The notes under the pieces were generated by a model that saw only the letters and a list, made by a program, of their open reading frames with translations, was not told the DNA's origin and ran no database searches. This document shows, in pieces, positions 1-8,642 of a DNA stretch of 14,125 nucleotides (its first letter is position 1; each line of letters starts with the position of its first letter). The DNA is from Proteobacteria bacterium UBA6908 (lineage in GTDB: Bacteria; Pseudomonadota; Gammaproteobacteria; Acidiferrobacterales; UBA6901): contig DKBE01000093.1 in the NCBI GenBank assembly GCA_002451085.1, forward strand, positions 7,243 through 21,367. The letters are read 5' to 3'. A program made the translations under genes and the position numbers.

Positions 1-438
1 ATGCCCGGCAAGGTGAATCCGGTGATGTTCGAGATGCTCAACCAGGTCTGCTACCAGGTGCTCGGGCAGGATCATGCGATAGCGCTCATGACCCAGGCCG
101 GCCAGCTTGAGCTGAATGTCATGATGCCGGCGTTGGGCAGCGCGCTGTTCGATGCCATGGACTGGCTGACGCAGGCGCTGAACGCGGCCACGGCTAAAAA
201 CCTGAAGGGCCTGAAGGTCGACCACGAGCGCTGCCTGATGTTCATCCACACCAGTGTCGGTCTGGCCACGCTGCTCAATACCTCGATCGGTTATGCCGCT
301 GCCGCCGAGGTGGCGAAGGAATCGGAGAAAACCGGAAAACCGGTGCGCGACATTGTTGCCGCGCGGGGGCTGATGAAGGCCGAGGAGTTTGATCGACTGG
401 TTGAACAGGCGGCGGTCGAAGGCAATATCCGAAAATAG
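1..438 (+). CDS. aspA: Aspartate ammonia-lyase-like enzyme, C-terminal part (5' end outside window)
   Basis: This is the last 145 codons of a class II fumarase/aspartase superfamily enzyme; the window opens inside the gene, so the ATG at position 1 is an internal methionine. It begins exactly in the family signature (MPGKVNP, the end of GSSxMPxKxN), the mobile loop that closes over the substrate carboxylates. The following NQVCYQVLGQD and QAGQLELNVMMP stretches resemble aspartase more than FumC, which has a GNFELNV type sequence there. Aspartase reversibly deaminates L-aspartate to fumarate and ammonia in the cytoplasm as a homotetramer. The C-terminal tail after the GLMKAEEFDRLV helix is short. 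A fumarate hydratase or another superfamily lyase cannot be excluded without the N-terminal part. It converges on the gene at 445 with a 6-base gap and no visible hairpin between them. Confidence 0.8.
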   Translation: MPGKVNPVMFEMLNQVCYQVLGQDHAIALMTQAGQLELNVMMPALGSALFDAMDWLTQALNAATAKNLKGLKVDHERCLMFIHTSVGLATLLNTSIGYAAAAEVAKESEKTGKPVRDIVAARGLMKAEEFDRLVEQAAVEGNIRK

Positions 439-444
439 TGTCGG

Positions 445-828
445 TCAGACACCCCGGTCGTGTACCCGGCGTTCGATGCCGAGCCAGCGACGGGTCAGCG
501 TCAGCGGTGTCAGCCGCATCACCACCGCGACGGTTAGCAGTCCCAGCAGGGCCACCATCCACTGTTGCTGCAGCGACTCCGAGCGCGTACCGACCCGCAA
601 ACCGATCTCGCCGGCAGCGGCCAGCGAGCCCAGCCCCAGCATGGCCGGTCGCCACAGGGCGGCCGACCCACGCACCCACCAGCGCGAAATGGCGCCGAGC
701 AATACCGTTCCCAGCAGGCCGTACAACAGGCCATACAGCCACGGATTGACCCCGGGGAACCGCGCAAACAGAAAAATGGCGGAATAGACCGCAATACTGG
801 CAAGTGTCCAGATCCAACGGGCCGACAT
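445..828 (-). CDS. Small hypothetical membrane protein
   Basis: The product is 127 residues and I do not recognise its family. It is strongly hydrophobic, with about four predicted membrane segments: near residues 5-23, 29-47, 58-75 and 90-106. The C-terminal tail is arginine-rich (TRRWLGIERRVHDRGV), which suggests a cytoplasmic end. The ATG at 828 is the first start after the divergent spacer; no convincing Shine-Dalgarno sequence precedes it. Hydrophobicity in this frame and the lack of domain matches in competing frames make it the best coding choice for the stretch, although overlapping open frames of similar length exist on both strands. It is divergent from the PilZ-like gene at 961. 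Confidence 0.55.
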   Translation of the reverse strand: MSARWIWTLASIAVYSAIFLFARFPGVNPWLYGLLYGLLGTVLLGAISRWWVRGSAALWRPAMLGLGSLAAAGEIGLRVGTRSESLQQQWMVALLGLLTVAVVMRLTPLTLTRRWLGIERRVHDRGV

Positions 829-891
829 GGTCGAGTGAAGCGCTCTGATTTTATGACATTATTGTCGTGTATGGGCCTGCGGCATATTTCC

Positions 892-921
892 ATGACGGCC
901 GCGTAATTCTTCCTATATTAT
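892..921 (+). promoter_or_regulatory. Possible sigma-70 promoter for the gene at 961
   Basis: ATGACG (892-897) and TATTAT (916-921) are separated by 18 bases, with four and five matches to the -35 and -10 consensus. They sit in the AT-rich part of the divergent spacer, about 40 bases before the likely ATG. It is a weak motif-only call. Confidence 0.3.
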
Positions 922-960
922 GAAATACAAACGCCTATTTTGTCGTCTATCGTTTACGCT

Positions 961-2601
961 ATGTCCGCCATGTATCTGAAATTAAGCCTTCCCCCGCGCA
1001 CGGACCACCCCAGCACGGAGACCGAGACCCGCCCGGCGGACCTTGAACGCTGGATCGCGCGCCTGCCGCTGCTGAATACGGCGGAGGCCACGCAACTGCT
1101 CAGTCGCCAGCTGATCGGCCTCAATCGCATGACGCTCGAGGACAAGCAGCGCCTGAAACTGCTGGAATTGCTGCGCGCCCCGGTGCAGGCCGTTTGCCAG
1201 GAATTGCACAAGACCTATATGGGTCTGCCACAGCCCCTGCCGGACAAGGCTCGCCAGATCGCCAATCAGGTACGGTTGCTGCTGACCGAAATGGCCTACG
1301 GCTATAAGTTGATCGCATTCAATTCGACGGCGGTGCCCAAGCTGGAACTGGCCGACCGTGCCCTGCTCACGGTCGCCCTGCATCGCGGCATCCGCTACCT
1401 GACCGAGATCCTGTACCGCGGATATGAACTGTACAGCCCGCCGCCAGAGGGCACGTGGTTCGAGATCCACCAGCTCTACCGCTATGCCGAAATGCTGGGC
1501 ATCACCGAATCTCCCGTCGACGACAAGCTCAATAACACATTGCCGCAGGTTTCCATCAGCCATGCCTACAAGCATGCCTTGCTGCTCGACTTCAGTGATC
1601 CCTATCACCTGCCGGCGCGCATGCTGACCAAGATCAACCGTTATCTGGACCGTTACGCTTCACTGGCGCAACTGTCACCCGGCATTGCCGCCCTCAAGTC
1701 GCACTGCCAGTTCCTGCTCAACCTGGACAACGATCGCGCCGGCGCGGTGAATACCGAAGCCTCGCCGATCACAACGGAAGTCCGCTACCGCCTGCTCAAC
1801 ACCACGGATCTGGCGCGCATCATCCACCAGCAACTGATGGTGGTGCAGGCCGGGCAGATGCCGGATCCGGACGGACTGGAGAAGGATTATTTCGTGCAGT
1901 TCGGTCAGGATCTGCTGGTGCGCATGATCCAGGCCTGGGGAGTAAACCCGAAACGGGTGTTTACCCGATCGGCGCGGGAGAACGACCAACGAGACGTTGC
2001 GTTCGGCGTGGACGCCATTAACTATTATCTCCATGGCTCGGAGCCGTTCACGCCCAGCACCAGCGAAGTGGGTCCGCAACCCAACCGCACGGCCATCGGT
2101 GATACGGCGGGTACGCCCAACAAGATTCAGCAGTCACCGTCAGCGCCCCTGAAGGCGAGCTGGGAGCTGATCGACGAAAGTGCCGGCGGCTATGCCCTGG
2201 CGCGCTCCGGCACTGCTCCGAATCCGGTGCGTGTGGGCGATCTGCTGGCCAGTCGCCCGCAAGCCAACGGCAGTGGTTGGGAAATCGGCGTGGTCCGCTG
2301 GGTACGCACCAGCGGCACGGACAGCATCGAGATCGGCGTTCAGCGCCTTTCTCCCTCGGCCTCGGCCGTGGCCGTGTTGCCGCTGGAAGACAGCCGTGAT
2401 CGGTATTTTCTGGCGCTCAACCTGCCGGAGGTCAAGCCGATGAAGCAGCCGGAAACGCTGGTGACGGTGCGCGGATTTTACAAACCGAACCGGGTCTTTT
2501 ATCTGGACAACGCCTATCGCACGCGCCAGATCAAGGCATTGAAACTGATTGAGCTGTCCGGCAGTTTCGAACGCTTCCAATACGAATTTCTTGATCCCTG
2601 A
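961..2601 (+). CDS. Large cytoplasmic protein with PilZ-like C-terminal domain, function unknown
   Basis: The product is 546 residues from the ATG at 961; an in-frame TTG at 940 and ATG at 970 are alternatives, and none has a clear ribosome binding site. No signal peptide or membrane segment is visible. Residues about 20-340 are rich in leucine, arginine and tyrosine and look all-helical, without a motif I recognise. A proline/serine/threonine-rich linker follows at about 360-400. The C-terminal 140 residues look beta-rich and contain SWELIDESAGGYAL, RVGDLLASRP and WEIGVVRWVR followed by IEIGVQRLSP. This resembles PilZ-type barrels, which carry a D/N-x-S-x-x-G motif and in bona fide cases bind cyclic di-GMP. 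I do not see a clear RxxxR motif ahead of the DxSxxG-like DESAGG, so nucleotide binding is uncertain. It converges on the YihY-family gene with a 10-base gap. Confidence 0.75.
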   Translation: MSAMYLKLSLPPRTDHPSTETETRPADLERWIARLPLLNTAEATQLLSRQLIGLNRMTLEDKQRLKLLELLRAPVQAVCQELHKTYMGLPQPLPDKARQIANQVRLLLTEMAYGYKLIAFNSTAVPKLELADRALLTVALHRGIRYLTEILYRGYELYSPPPEGTWFEIHQLYRYAEMLGITESPVDDKLNNTLPQVSISHAYKHALLLDFSDPYHLPARMLTKINRYLDRYASLAQLSPGIAALKSHCQFLLNLDNDRAGAVNTEASPITTEVRYRLLNTTDLARIIHQQLMVVQAGQMPDPDGLEKDYFVQFGQDLLVRMIQAWGVNPKRVFTRSARENDQRDVAFGVDAINYYLHGSEPFTPSTSEVGPQPNRTAIGDTAGTPNKIQQSPSAPLKASWELIDESAGGYALARSGTAPNPVRVGDLLASRPQANGSGWEIGVVRWVRTSGTDSIEIGVQRLSPSASAVAVLPLEDSRDRYFLALNLPEVKPMKQPETLVTVRGFYKPNRVFYLDNAYRTRQIKALKLIELSGSFERFQYEFLDP

Positions 2602-2611
2602 CGCCTTCGCT

Positions 2612-3484
2612 TCACCCGGCGCGACGTTTCTTGCGCGGCGAGCCCAGCCACAGGCCCTCATCCCCCAGTGTCGCCGTGACAATTGCGCCGAGCAGGATCA
2701 CCACCCACGAGATGTAGATCCAGATCAGGAATATCGGCAGCGCCGCCACCGTGCCGTACACAATCTTGTAGGTCAGCACAAAGTACTTCATCGCCCCGGC
2801 AAACAGGGCCTTGGCCACTTCCAGCAACACCACGGTGAACCCGGCCCCGACCACGGCATGACGCCACGGCACCGATACGTTCGGCACGACGAAATACAAC
2901 AACACGACACCTCCGAATTCCAGCATCCAGGGCAGCAGCAGTTCGAGCGCCTGATTGTTCAAGGTCGCATCTGGTTTTGTGGTAAACGGCAGTGAGGTAA
3001 ACAGATTGGTGGTCAGGACCAGGCTGGTGGCCACCAGGATCGGTCCGAGCGTCAGCAGCGCCCAGTAGGACAGGATGCGGTACAGCAGTTTGCGTGTATT
3101 GCGAACTCGCCAAATGTCATTGAAGGCATGCTCGATCGTGGCCATCAGCATAATTGACGTGAGCACCAGAAAGGCAATACCCACCGCAGTCAATCGGCCG
3201 GCCTTGGCGGCAAACTGGGTCAGATATTTTTCCACCACATCGCCGGCGGCCGGCACGAAATTGATGTAGATGAATTCCTGGATCACGCTCATCCAGGCGC
3301 CGAACACCGGAAACATCGACAGCACCGACACGGTGACCGCCGTGAGCGGCACGATCGCCAGCAGCGTCGTAAAGGACAGGGCACCGGCCACGCGCTGGCA
3401 ACGATCATGTATAAATCGCTGCGCCACCTGCCGGACAAAGCGCTTGATGGGCTTAAACCGATCGGCTGTCTTGTGCTTGATCAT
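2612..3484 (-). CDS. YihY/BrkB-family (former RNase BN family) inner-membrane protein
   Basis: The product is 290 residues from the ATG at 3484. The hallmark is the N-terminal GALSFTTLLAIVPLTAV segment, which family members share as (A)ALSY/F-T-xLLAxxPL. It is followed by five further hydrophobic stretches, giving about six membrane helices, with IEHAFNDIWRVRN between the second and third. The tail is short and basic (SPRKKRRAG), as in many YihY proteins. The family was once annotated as ribonuclease BN, but that activity belongs to a different protein, and its true function is unknown. The frame stays open upstream to 3649, but that extension crosses a terminator hairpin and the LysM gene, so I reject it. 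A GTG five codons upstream is an alternative start. No good Shine-Dalgarno sequence is present. Confidence 0.9.
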   Translation of the reverse strand: MIKHKTADRFKPIKRFVRQVAQRFIHDRCQRVAGALSFTTLLAIVPLTAVTVSVLSMFPVFGAWMSVIQEFIYINFVPAAGDVVEKYLTQFAAKAGRLTAVGIAFLVLTSIMLMATIEHAFNDIWRVRNTRKLLYRILSYWALLTLGPILVATSLVLTTNLFTSLPFTTKPDATLNNQALELLLPWMLEFGGVVLLYFVVPNVSVPWRHAVVGAGFTVVLLEVAKALFAGAMKYFVLTYKIVYGTVAALPIFLIWIYISWVVILLGAIVTATLGDEGLWLGSPRKKRRAG

Positions 3485-3511
3485 TCGTTTGATGACCACG
3501 ACCCAAAAACA

Positions 3512-3536
3512 AAAAGGGCCCGATCCGGGCCCTTTT
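3512..3536 (-). terminator. Rho-independent terminator after the LysM lipoprotein gene
   Basis: There is a perfect 10-base inverted repeat, AAAAGGGCCC / GGGCCCTTTT, with a 5-base loop. Read on the minus strand it is followed by a T-rich run (TTTTTGTTTTT, ending near 3505). It lies 21 bases after the LysM stop. The T-run is better on the minus strand, though the A/T flanks could make it bidirectional. Confidence 0.9.
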
Positions 3537-3557
3537 CGGGATGCTACAAAAAAGTAA

Positions 3558-3986
3558 TTAGCGCTTGCCCGCCAGGTAGTCGGTGTCGGTCGACTCGGTG
3601 ACGCCGAGCTTCCAGGCGCCGCGGGTCTTGGCATGACGCACTGCCGCATCCACTTCAGACGACGAGGCGCCGCGATTGATGTCGAAGTTCTGGCCTGGAT
3701 AGATCAGGTCGGCATCCTTGATCTTGGCGCTGTTGGTCTTGTAAATCAGCGGCCAGGCATACGGGTTTCCGTAAATGCGCGGCTGGCTGGCGATGCCCCA
3801 CAGATGGTCGCCACGCTTCACTTCATAGGCGTCGTTGGCGGCCTTCTTCGGTTCCGGAGCAGGTGCCGGCGCGGCAGCCGCCGGTTCAGCAACCGGAGCA
3901 GGCTCTTCTTTCTTGGTGGTGGCGCAAGCACCGAGTGCGGCACTGACGGCAATAGCGAGGACGATGCTGCTAACGCGCTTGATCAT
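3558..3986 (-). CDS. LysM-domain lipoprotein
   Basis: The product is 142 residues from the ATG at 3986, which has GGAG 11 bases upstream; an upstream in-frame extension to 4031 is ignored because it would bury the signal sequence. Residues 1-20 form a lipoprotein signal peptide with lipobox LGAC, so Cys21 should be lipidated. Residues 22-52 are a Pro/Ala/Glu-rich spacer. A LysM domain follows at about 54-103: YEVKRGDHLWGIA, then an IYGNPYAWPLIYKTN insert, then IYPGQNFDI. LysM binds the glycan of peptidoglycan, so the protein probably anchors or senses the cell wall from the outer-membrane side. The last 35 residues (to DYLAGKR) are not a known domain. The gene is monocistronic by its own promoter and terminator. 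Confidence 0.9.
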   Translation of the reverse strand: MIKRVSSIVLAIAVSAALGACATTKKEEPAPVAEPAAAAPAPAPEPKKAANDAYEVKRGDHLWGIASQPRIYGNPYAWPLIYKTNSAKIKDADLIYPGQNFDINRGASSSEVDAAVRHAKTRGAWKLGVTESTDTDYLAGKR

Positions 3987-4021
3987 TTTGGGAAGCTCCG
4001 ATTTATTATAATTCCTATAAA

Positions 4022-4050
4022 AACCTATCATTCACGCTATGGGCTGTCAA
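4022..4050 (-). promoter_or_regulatory. Probable sigma-70 promoter of the LysM lipoprotein gene
   Basis: On the minus strand a perfect TTGACA (-35, bases 4050-4045) is followed after 17 bases by TAGGTT (-10, bases 4027-4022). A better-looking TATAAT lies further down (4010-4005) but at the wrong distance from that -35 box. The predicted start leaves a leader of about 30 bases carrying the GGAG site. Confidence 0.5.
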
Positions 4051-4114
4051 GAAAGCAGCCGTTACAATGCCCTGAAATCGTTGAATACGCCCATTTTTCA
4101 TTGCCAGGTGGCCT

Positions 4115-5461
<1,347 letters not shown>

Positions 5462-5467
5462 CCGGGC

Positions 5468-6190
5468 CTATTCCAGCGATCGTAAAAACGGAATGGTCAA
5501 TCGCCGCTGCGCCGCGAGCGTGGCAGTATCGAGACGATCCAGCAGCGCGAAGAGTGAATGCGTGTCGCGCGGGAATCGTGTCAGCAGATAGTTCGCCACC
5601 TCTTGCGTCATTTCCAATCCGCGCCGCTGCGCACGCAGACGCAGGGCCGCAAGCTTTTCGTCATCCGTGAGCGGCTGCAACTGATACACGAGTCCGGCCG
5701 CGAGGCGCGTCGCCAAATCGGCGAGCGTGAGTCCAATGGCGGACGGGCTGTTGCGTGCGGCCACGACCAGCATGCCACCCTGTGCGCGCAGGCGCTCATA
5801 CAGCGCGAACAACGCCGCTTCCCATGCGCGGTCACCCGCAATCGCATCCACATCATCGATACAGACGAACGGCACCTGTTCGATATCCTCGAGCAGCGCA
5901 ATGGTGATGTCCGCCTTCTCGGCCAGCGCCACATACAGTGGCGCGTTTCCCTGTTCCTGTACGGCACGACAGGCCGCTTCCAGCAGATGGGTCTTGCCGG
6001 TGCCTGGCTCGCCCCACAGATACAGCCACGATGCCGGTGAATGGGGCGCCTGACCGACGCTGTGCGCCGCTTGGCGCAGTCGCTCGACTGGTTCGCGGTT
6101 GCGCGCGACCAGGTAATTTTCAAAGGAAGACGCGTCGCGCAAACGAAGATTGAGCGGCAATTGCGCGCGCCGGGTGGACTCGCGATTCAC
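5468..6190 (-). CDS. hda: Hda, DnaA-homologous regulatory inactivator of replication initiation
   Basis: Hda binds the DNA-loaded beta clamp and stimulates hydrolysis of ATP by DnaA, preventing re-initiation. From the GTG at 6190 the product is 240 residues. Residues 10-15 (QLPLNL) match the Hda clamp-binding motif (QLSLPL in E. coli) at the expected N-terminal position, which supports this start; an in-frame TTG at 6247 would overlap the upstream gene by 32 bases. The AAA+ core shows Walker A GEPGTGKT (60-67), Walker B VCIDDVDAI (109-117) and a box VII-like DLATRLAAGL (about 158-167). It ends in the lid region, lacking the DNA-binding domain IV of DnaA, as expected for Hda. It lies 25 bases downstream of the phosphatidyltransferase gene and is presumably cotranscribed with it. 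Confidence 0.92.
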   Translation of the reverse strand: MNRESTRRAQLPLNLRLRDASSFENYLVARNREPVERLRQAAHSVGQAPHSPASWLYLWGEPGTGKTHLLEAACRAVQEQGNAPLYVALAEKADITIALLEDIEQVPFVCIDDVDAIAGDRAWEAALFALYERLRAQGGMLVVAARNSPSAIGLTLADLATRLAAGLVYQLQPLTDDEKLAALRLRAQRRGLEMTQEVANYLLTRFPRDTHSLFALLDRLDTATLAAQRRLTIPFLRSLE

Positions 6191-6219
6191 GTTCGGTGCT
6201 GCACCTGAAAGCCGATCAT
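6187..6219 (-). other. Possible 10-codon coupling ORF between the phosphatidyltransferase gene and hda
   Basis: The ATG at 6219 overlaps the upstream stop as ATGA. It is preceded by a good Shine-Dalgarno (AAGGAG, 8 bases away) and encodes [10 protein letters not shown]. Its TGA overlaps the hda GTG as GTGA. The geometry would deliver ribosomes to hda, whose own start has only an AGGTG about 13 bases upstream. It may be coincidental, or the trace of a frameshifted native hda start. Confidence 0.3.
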
Positions 6220-6791
6220 GATCCGCGCTCCTTCGTGGCCGGTTCAATTTGCCTGAGCACCGTCCAGGTCCACAGGTAGTGCAGCCCGCTCAGCACGGTA
6301 CTCACCAGCACGCTATAGACCATGGCATTGACCAGCCACGGCATGCGCAGGCCGGCTGCCTGCTTGGCCAGAATCAGACAGACCAGTGCAATCTGAAAGA
6401 GCGTGTTGAGCTTGCTGAGTATGCTGGGGCGCATTTTGACCGGGCCGGCATGGGAGGTGTACAGCAGATACCCGCCCACGATCAGCACGTCGCGCGAGGC
6501 CACCGTCAGTGTCAGCCAGAACGGAATGTGACCGAGGATCGTCAACATGACATAGGCCGAGACCAGCAGCAGTTTGTCGGCTATGGGATCGAGCATCGCG
6601 CCAAACTGGCTCTGCACGTTCAGCCGCTTGGCCAGATAGCCGTCCACGGCATCCGAGATCCCGGCCACGATAAAAACCGCCAGCGCCAGTCCATAGCTTT
6701 TGTCGCGGAGCAGCAGAATCAGTACCGGCACCAGGGCGATGCGAGACACCGTGATCAGATTGGGAAGATGTTGCAAACCGGGCAGGTTCAT
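6216..6791 (-). CDS. CDP-alcohol phosphatidyltransferase (PgsA/cardiolipin-synthase-like)
   Basis: The product is 191 residues from the ATG at 6791; upstream in-frame starts at 6851 (ATG) and 6869 (TTG) would only add residues before the conserved [15 protein letters not shown] N-terminus. The family signature DxxDGxxARx8GxxxDxxxD is complete at residues 47-72 ([11 protein letters not shown], then [11 protein letters not shown]), with Lys55 in place of the usual Arg. The four aspartates bind divalent metal and CDP-diacylglycerol. About five to six membrane helices follow. The enzyme transfers a phosphatidyl group from CDP-diacylglycerol to an alcohol such as glycerol 3-phosphate. The region after the signature ([15 protein letters not shown]) differs from E. 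coli PgsA, so it may be a second paralogue. The gene precedes hda on the same strand. Confidence 0.85.
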   Translation of the reverse strand: MNLPGLQHLPNLITVSRIALVPVLILLLRDKSYGLALAVFIVAGISDAVDGYLAKRLNVQSQFGAMLDPIADKLLLVSAYVMLTILGHIPFWLTLTVASRDVLIVGGYLLYTSHAGPVKMRPSILSKLNTLFQIALVCLILAKQAAGLRMPWLVNAMVYSVLVSTVLSGLHYLWTWTVLRQIEPATKERGS

Positions 6792-6876
6792 GGACGGATG
6801 TCGGAAGGTCTCGTTTTTCGCAGGCAGGATGGGCAAGTCTGGCGGTCGCATCGCGTCCCGGTGGATCAAGTCAAGG

Positions 6877-6906
6877 TTTACACTCCGCCGGCGGAAAGCC
6901 TACCAT
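6877..6906 (+). promoter_or_regulatory. Possible sigma-70 promoter of purM
   Basis: TTTACA (6877-6882) and TACCAT (6901-6906) are 18 bases apart, giving a short leader before the GGAGG site at 6922-6926. I saw no convincing PurR-type operator. The call rests on motifs alone. Confidence 0.35.
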
Positions 6907-6930
6907 AACGACCTTGTTTCTGGAGGCCGT

Positions 6931-7977
6931 GTGAGCCAATCCCCAAGAATTTCCCTGAGTTACCGCGATGCCGGCGTGGATATCGACGCCGGCGATGCCC
7001 TGGTTGACGCCATCAAGCCGATTGCGGAGAGCACCCGCCGGCCCGGCATGCTGGAAGGACTCGGCGGCTTTGGCGCACTGTTCGAGATCCCCCCCGGCAA
7101 ATACCGGGAGCCGGTGCTGGTCTCCGGCACCGACGGCGTCGGCACCAAGCTCAAACTGGCTATAGATACCGGTATCCACCACACCATCGGCATCGATCTC
7201 GTCGCCATGTGCGTCAACGATGTGATCGTGCAGGGCGCCGAACCACTGTTCTTCCTCGACTACTACGCAACCGGCAGGCTCGAGACGACTGTAGCCAAAC
7301 GCGTCATCGAAGGCATTGGCGAAGGTTGCCGCCAGGCTGGCTGCGCGTTAATCGGTGGCGAAACGGCCGAGATGCCGGGCCTGTACAGCCAGGAAGACTA
7401 CGACCTGGCAGGCTTCTGCGTCGGCGTCGTGGAAAAATCGAAGATCATCACCGGCAGCGCCGTGCAGACGGGCGATACCCTGCTGGGCATCGCCTCAAGC
7501 GGGCCGCACTCAAACGGCTACTCGCTGATTCGCAAGATTGTGTCCCACACCCGAGCCAGTCTCGACCAGCCGTTCGAGGGCAGCACGCTCGGGGAAACCC
7601 TGCTCACACCAACGCGGATTTACGTCAAGGCGATACTCCGCTTGCTGGAACACATTCCGGTTCACGCCATAGCCCACATCACCGGTGGCGGTCTGCCCGG
7701 TAACGTGCCACGGGTGTTGCCGAAAAATACGCGCGCCGTGATTGACTCCCGTTCCTGGAAGCGCCCGGCAATTTTCGACTGGCTGCAGGACGGAGGCAAT
7801 GTCGCTGCCGATGAAATGTACCGGACGTTCAATTGCGGTCTCGGCATGGTGCTGGCGGTTCACCCGAAGGATTCGGAAACGGTGATCCGCACGCTGGCCG
7901 AGTCCGGCGAACGCGCCTTCCCCATCGGCACCATCGAACCGCACACTGGTGAGTCCGAGGTGGTTATCCTGGCATGA
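6931..7977 (+). CDS. purM: Phosphoribosylformylglycinamidine cyclo-ligase (AIR synthetase)
   Basis: PurM closes the imidazole ring of aminoimidazole ribotide from FGAM using ATP, the fifth step of purine synthesis. The GTG start at 6931 has GGAGG 4 bases upstream and gives 348 residues, the usual length; the open frame upstream runs antisense through the phosphatidyltransferase gene and is not coding. Diagnostic segments are [18 protein letters not shown] at the N-terminus, [72 protein letters not shown] and [16 protein letters not shown]. All are intact. The stop overlaps the purN start as ATGA. Confidence 0.98.
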   Translation: MSQSPRISLSYRDAGVDIDAGDALVDAIKPIAESTRRPGMLEGLGGFGALFEIPPGKYREPVLVSGTDGVGTKLKLAIDTGIHHTIGIDLVAMCVNDVIVQGAEPLFFLDYYATGRLETTVAKRVIEGIGEGCRQAGCALIGGETAEMPGLYSQEDYDLAGFCVGVVEKSKIITGSAVQTGDTLLGIASSGPHSNGYSLIRKIVSHTRASLDQPFEGSTLGETLLTPTRIYVKAILRLLEHIPVHAIAHITGGGLPGNVPRVLPKNTRAVIDSRSWKRPAIFDWLQDGGNVAADEMYRTFNCGLGMVLAVHPKDSETVIRTLAESGERAFPIGTIEPHTGESEVVILA

Positions 7978-8642
7978 GCGTTGCCCCGGCTCCGGTTGTG
8001 ATCCTGATCTCGGGGCGCGGCAGCAACCTCAAGGCCATCGTGGATGAAGTCCGTGCCGGTCGGTTGCCTGCTGAGATTCGTCTCGTCATCAGCAACAACC
8101 CCGGCGCCGAAGGCCTGCGCATAGCACAAGCCGCCGGCATTCGTACCCGGGTGATCGACCATCGCGAATTCAGCGAGCGTGACGAGTTTGATCGAGCCTT
8201 GATGGAGGCCATTGATCAGGAGCAACCGAAACTGGTCGTGCTGGCCGGCTTCATGCGAATTCTTGGAGATGCGTTTATACGCCACTATGCGGGACGCCTT
8301 ATGAATATCCACCCATCCCTGCTGCCGGCTTTCAAAGGGCTCAATACCCATAGCCGCGCCCTGGCCGCAGGAGTCAGCGAGCACGGAACCAGCGTGCATC
8401 TCGTGACGAGTGATCTGGATGGCGGACCCGTGATCGCCCAGGCCAGGGTCCGCGTGCAGCCGGACGATTCACCGACAACCCTGTCTGCACGTGTGCTCGA
8501 ACAGGAACATCGAATCTACCCGCTGGCCATCCGCTGGTTCATCGAAAAACGTCTGACCTTACTGGATGGCCAGATCCTGCTCGACGGTCAGCGTCGACCG
8601 GAGCAGGGATTTTCCACCGACAACAACACGGTGTGCCCATGA
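7974..8642 (+). CDS. purN: Phosphoribosylglycinamide formyltransferase (GAR transformylase)
   Basis: PurN formylates glycinamide ribonucleotide with 10-formyltetrahydrofolate, the third step of purine synthesis. The product is 222 residues, slightly longer than E. coli PurN. The phosphate loop SGRGSNL is near residue 13. The catalytic triad is present: Asn111 and His113 in [11 protein letters not shown] and Asp149 in SDLDGGPV, with the family spacing. The C-terminal ~15 residues (from GQRRPEQ onward) are extra and overlap nothing functional. Start and stop both overlap neighbours by ATGA, so translation of purM, purN and the DUF3108 gene should be coupled. Confidence 0.97.
   Translation: MSVAPAPVVILISGRGSNLKAIVDEVRAGRLPAEIRLVISNNPGAEGLRIAQAAGIRTRVIDHREFSERDEFDRALMEAIDQEQPKLVVLAGFMRILGDAFIRHYAGRLMNIHPSLLPAFKGLNTHSRALAAGVSEHGTSVHLVTSDLDGGPVIAQARVRVQPDDSPTTLSARVLEQEHRIYPLAIRWFIEKRLTLLDGQILLDGQRRPEQGFSTDNNTVCP

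Noticed and set aside
275..817. Other open frames over the small membrane protein (minus-strand 275-817, plus-strand 389-787 and 565-906)
   Set aside because: They are Arg/Pro/Ala-rich without recognisable domains; the 445-828 frame has a coherent membrane-protein pattern.
982..1608. Antisense open frame inside the PilZ-like gene
   Set aside because: It is a shadow frame in GC-rich coding DNA with no motif or ribosome site.
3485..3649. Open upstream extension of the YihY-family frame
   Set aside because: It crosses the terminator hairpin and the LysM gene and has no family similarity.
6700..6930. Open upstream extension of the purM frame
   Set aside because: It runs antisense through the phosphatidyltransferase gene; the GTG at 6931 has GGAGG and gives a normal-length PurM.
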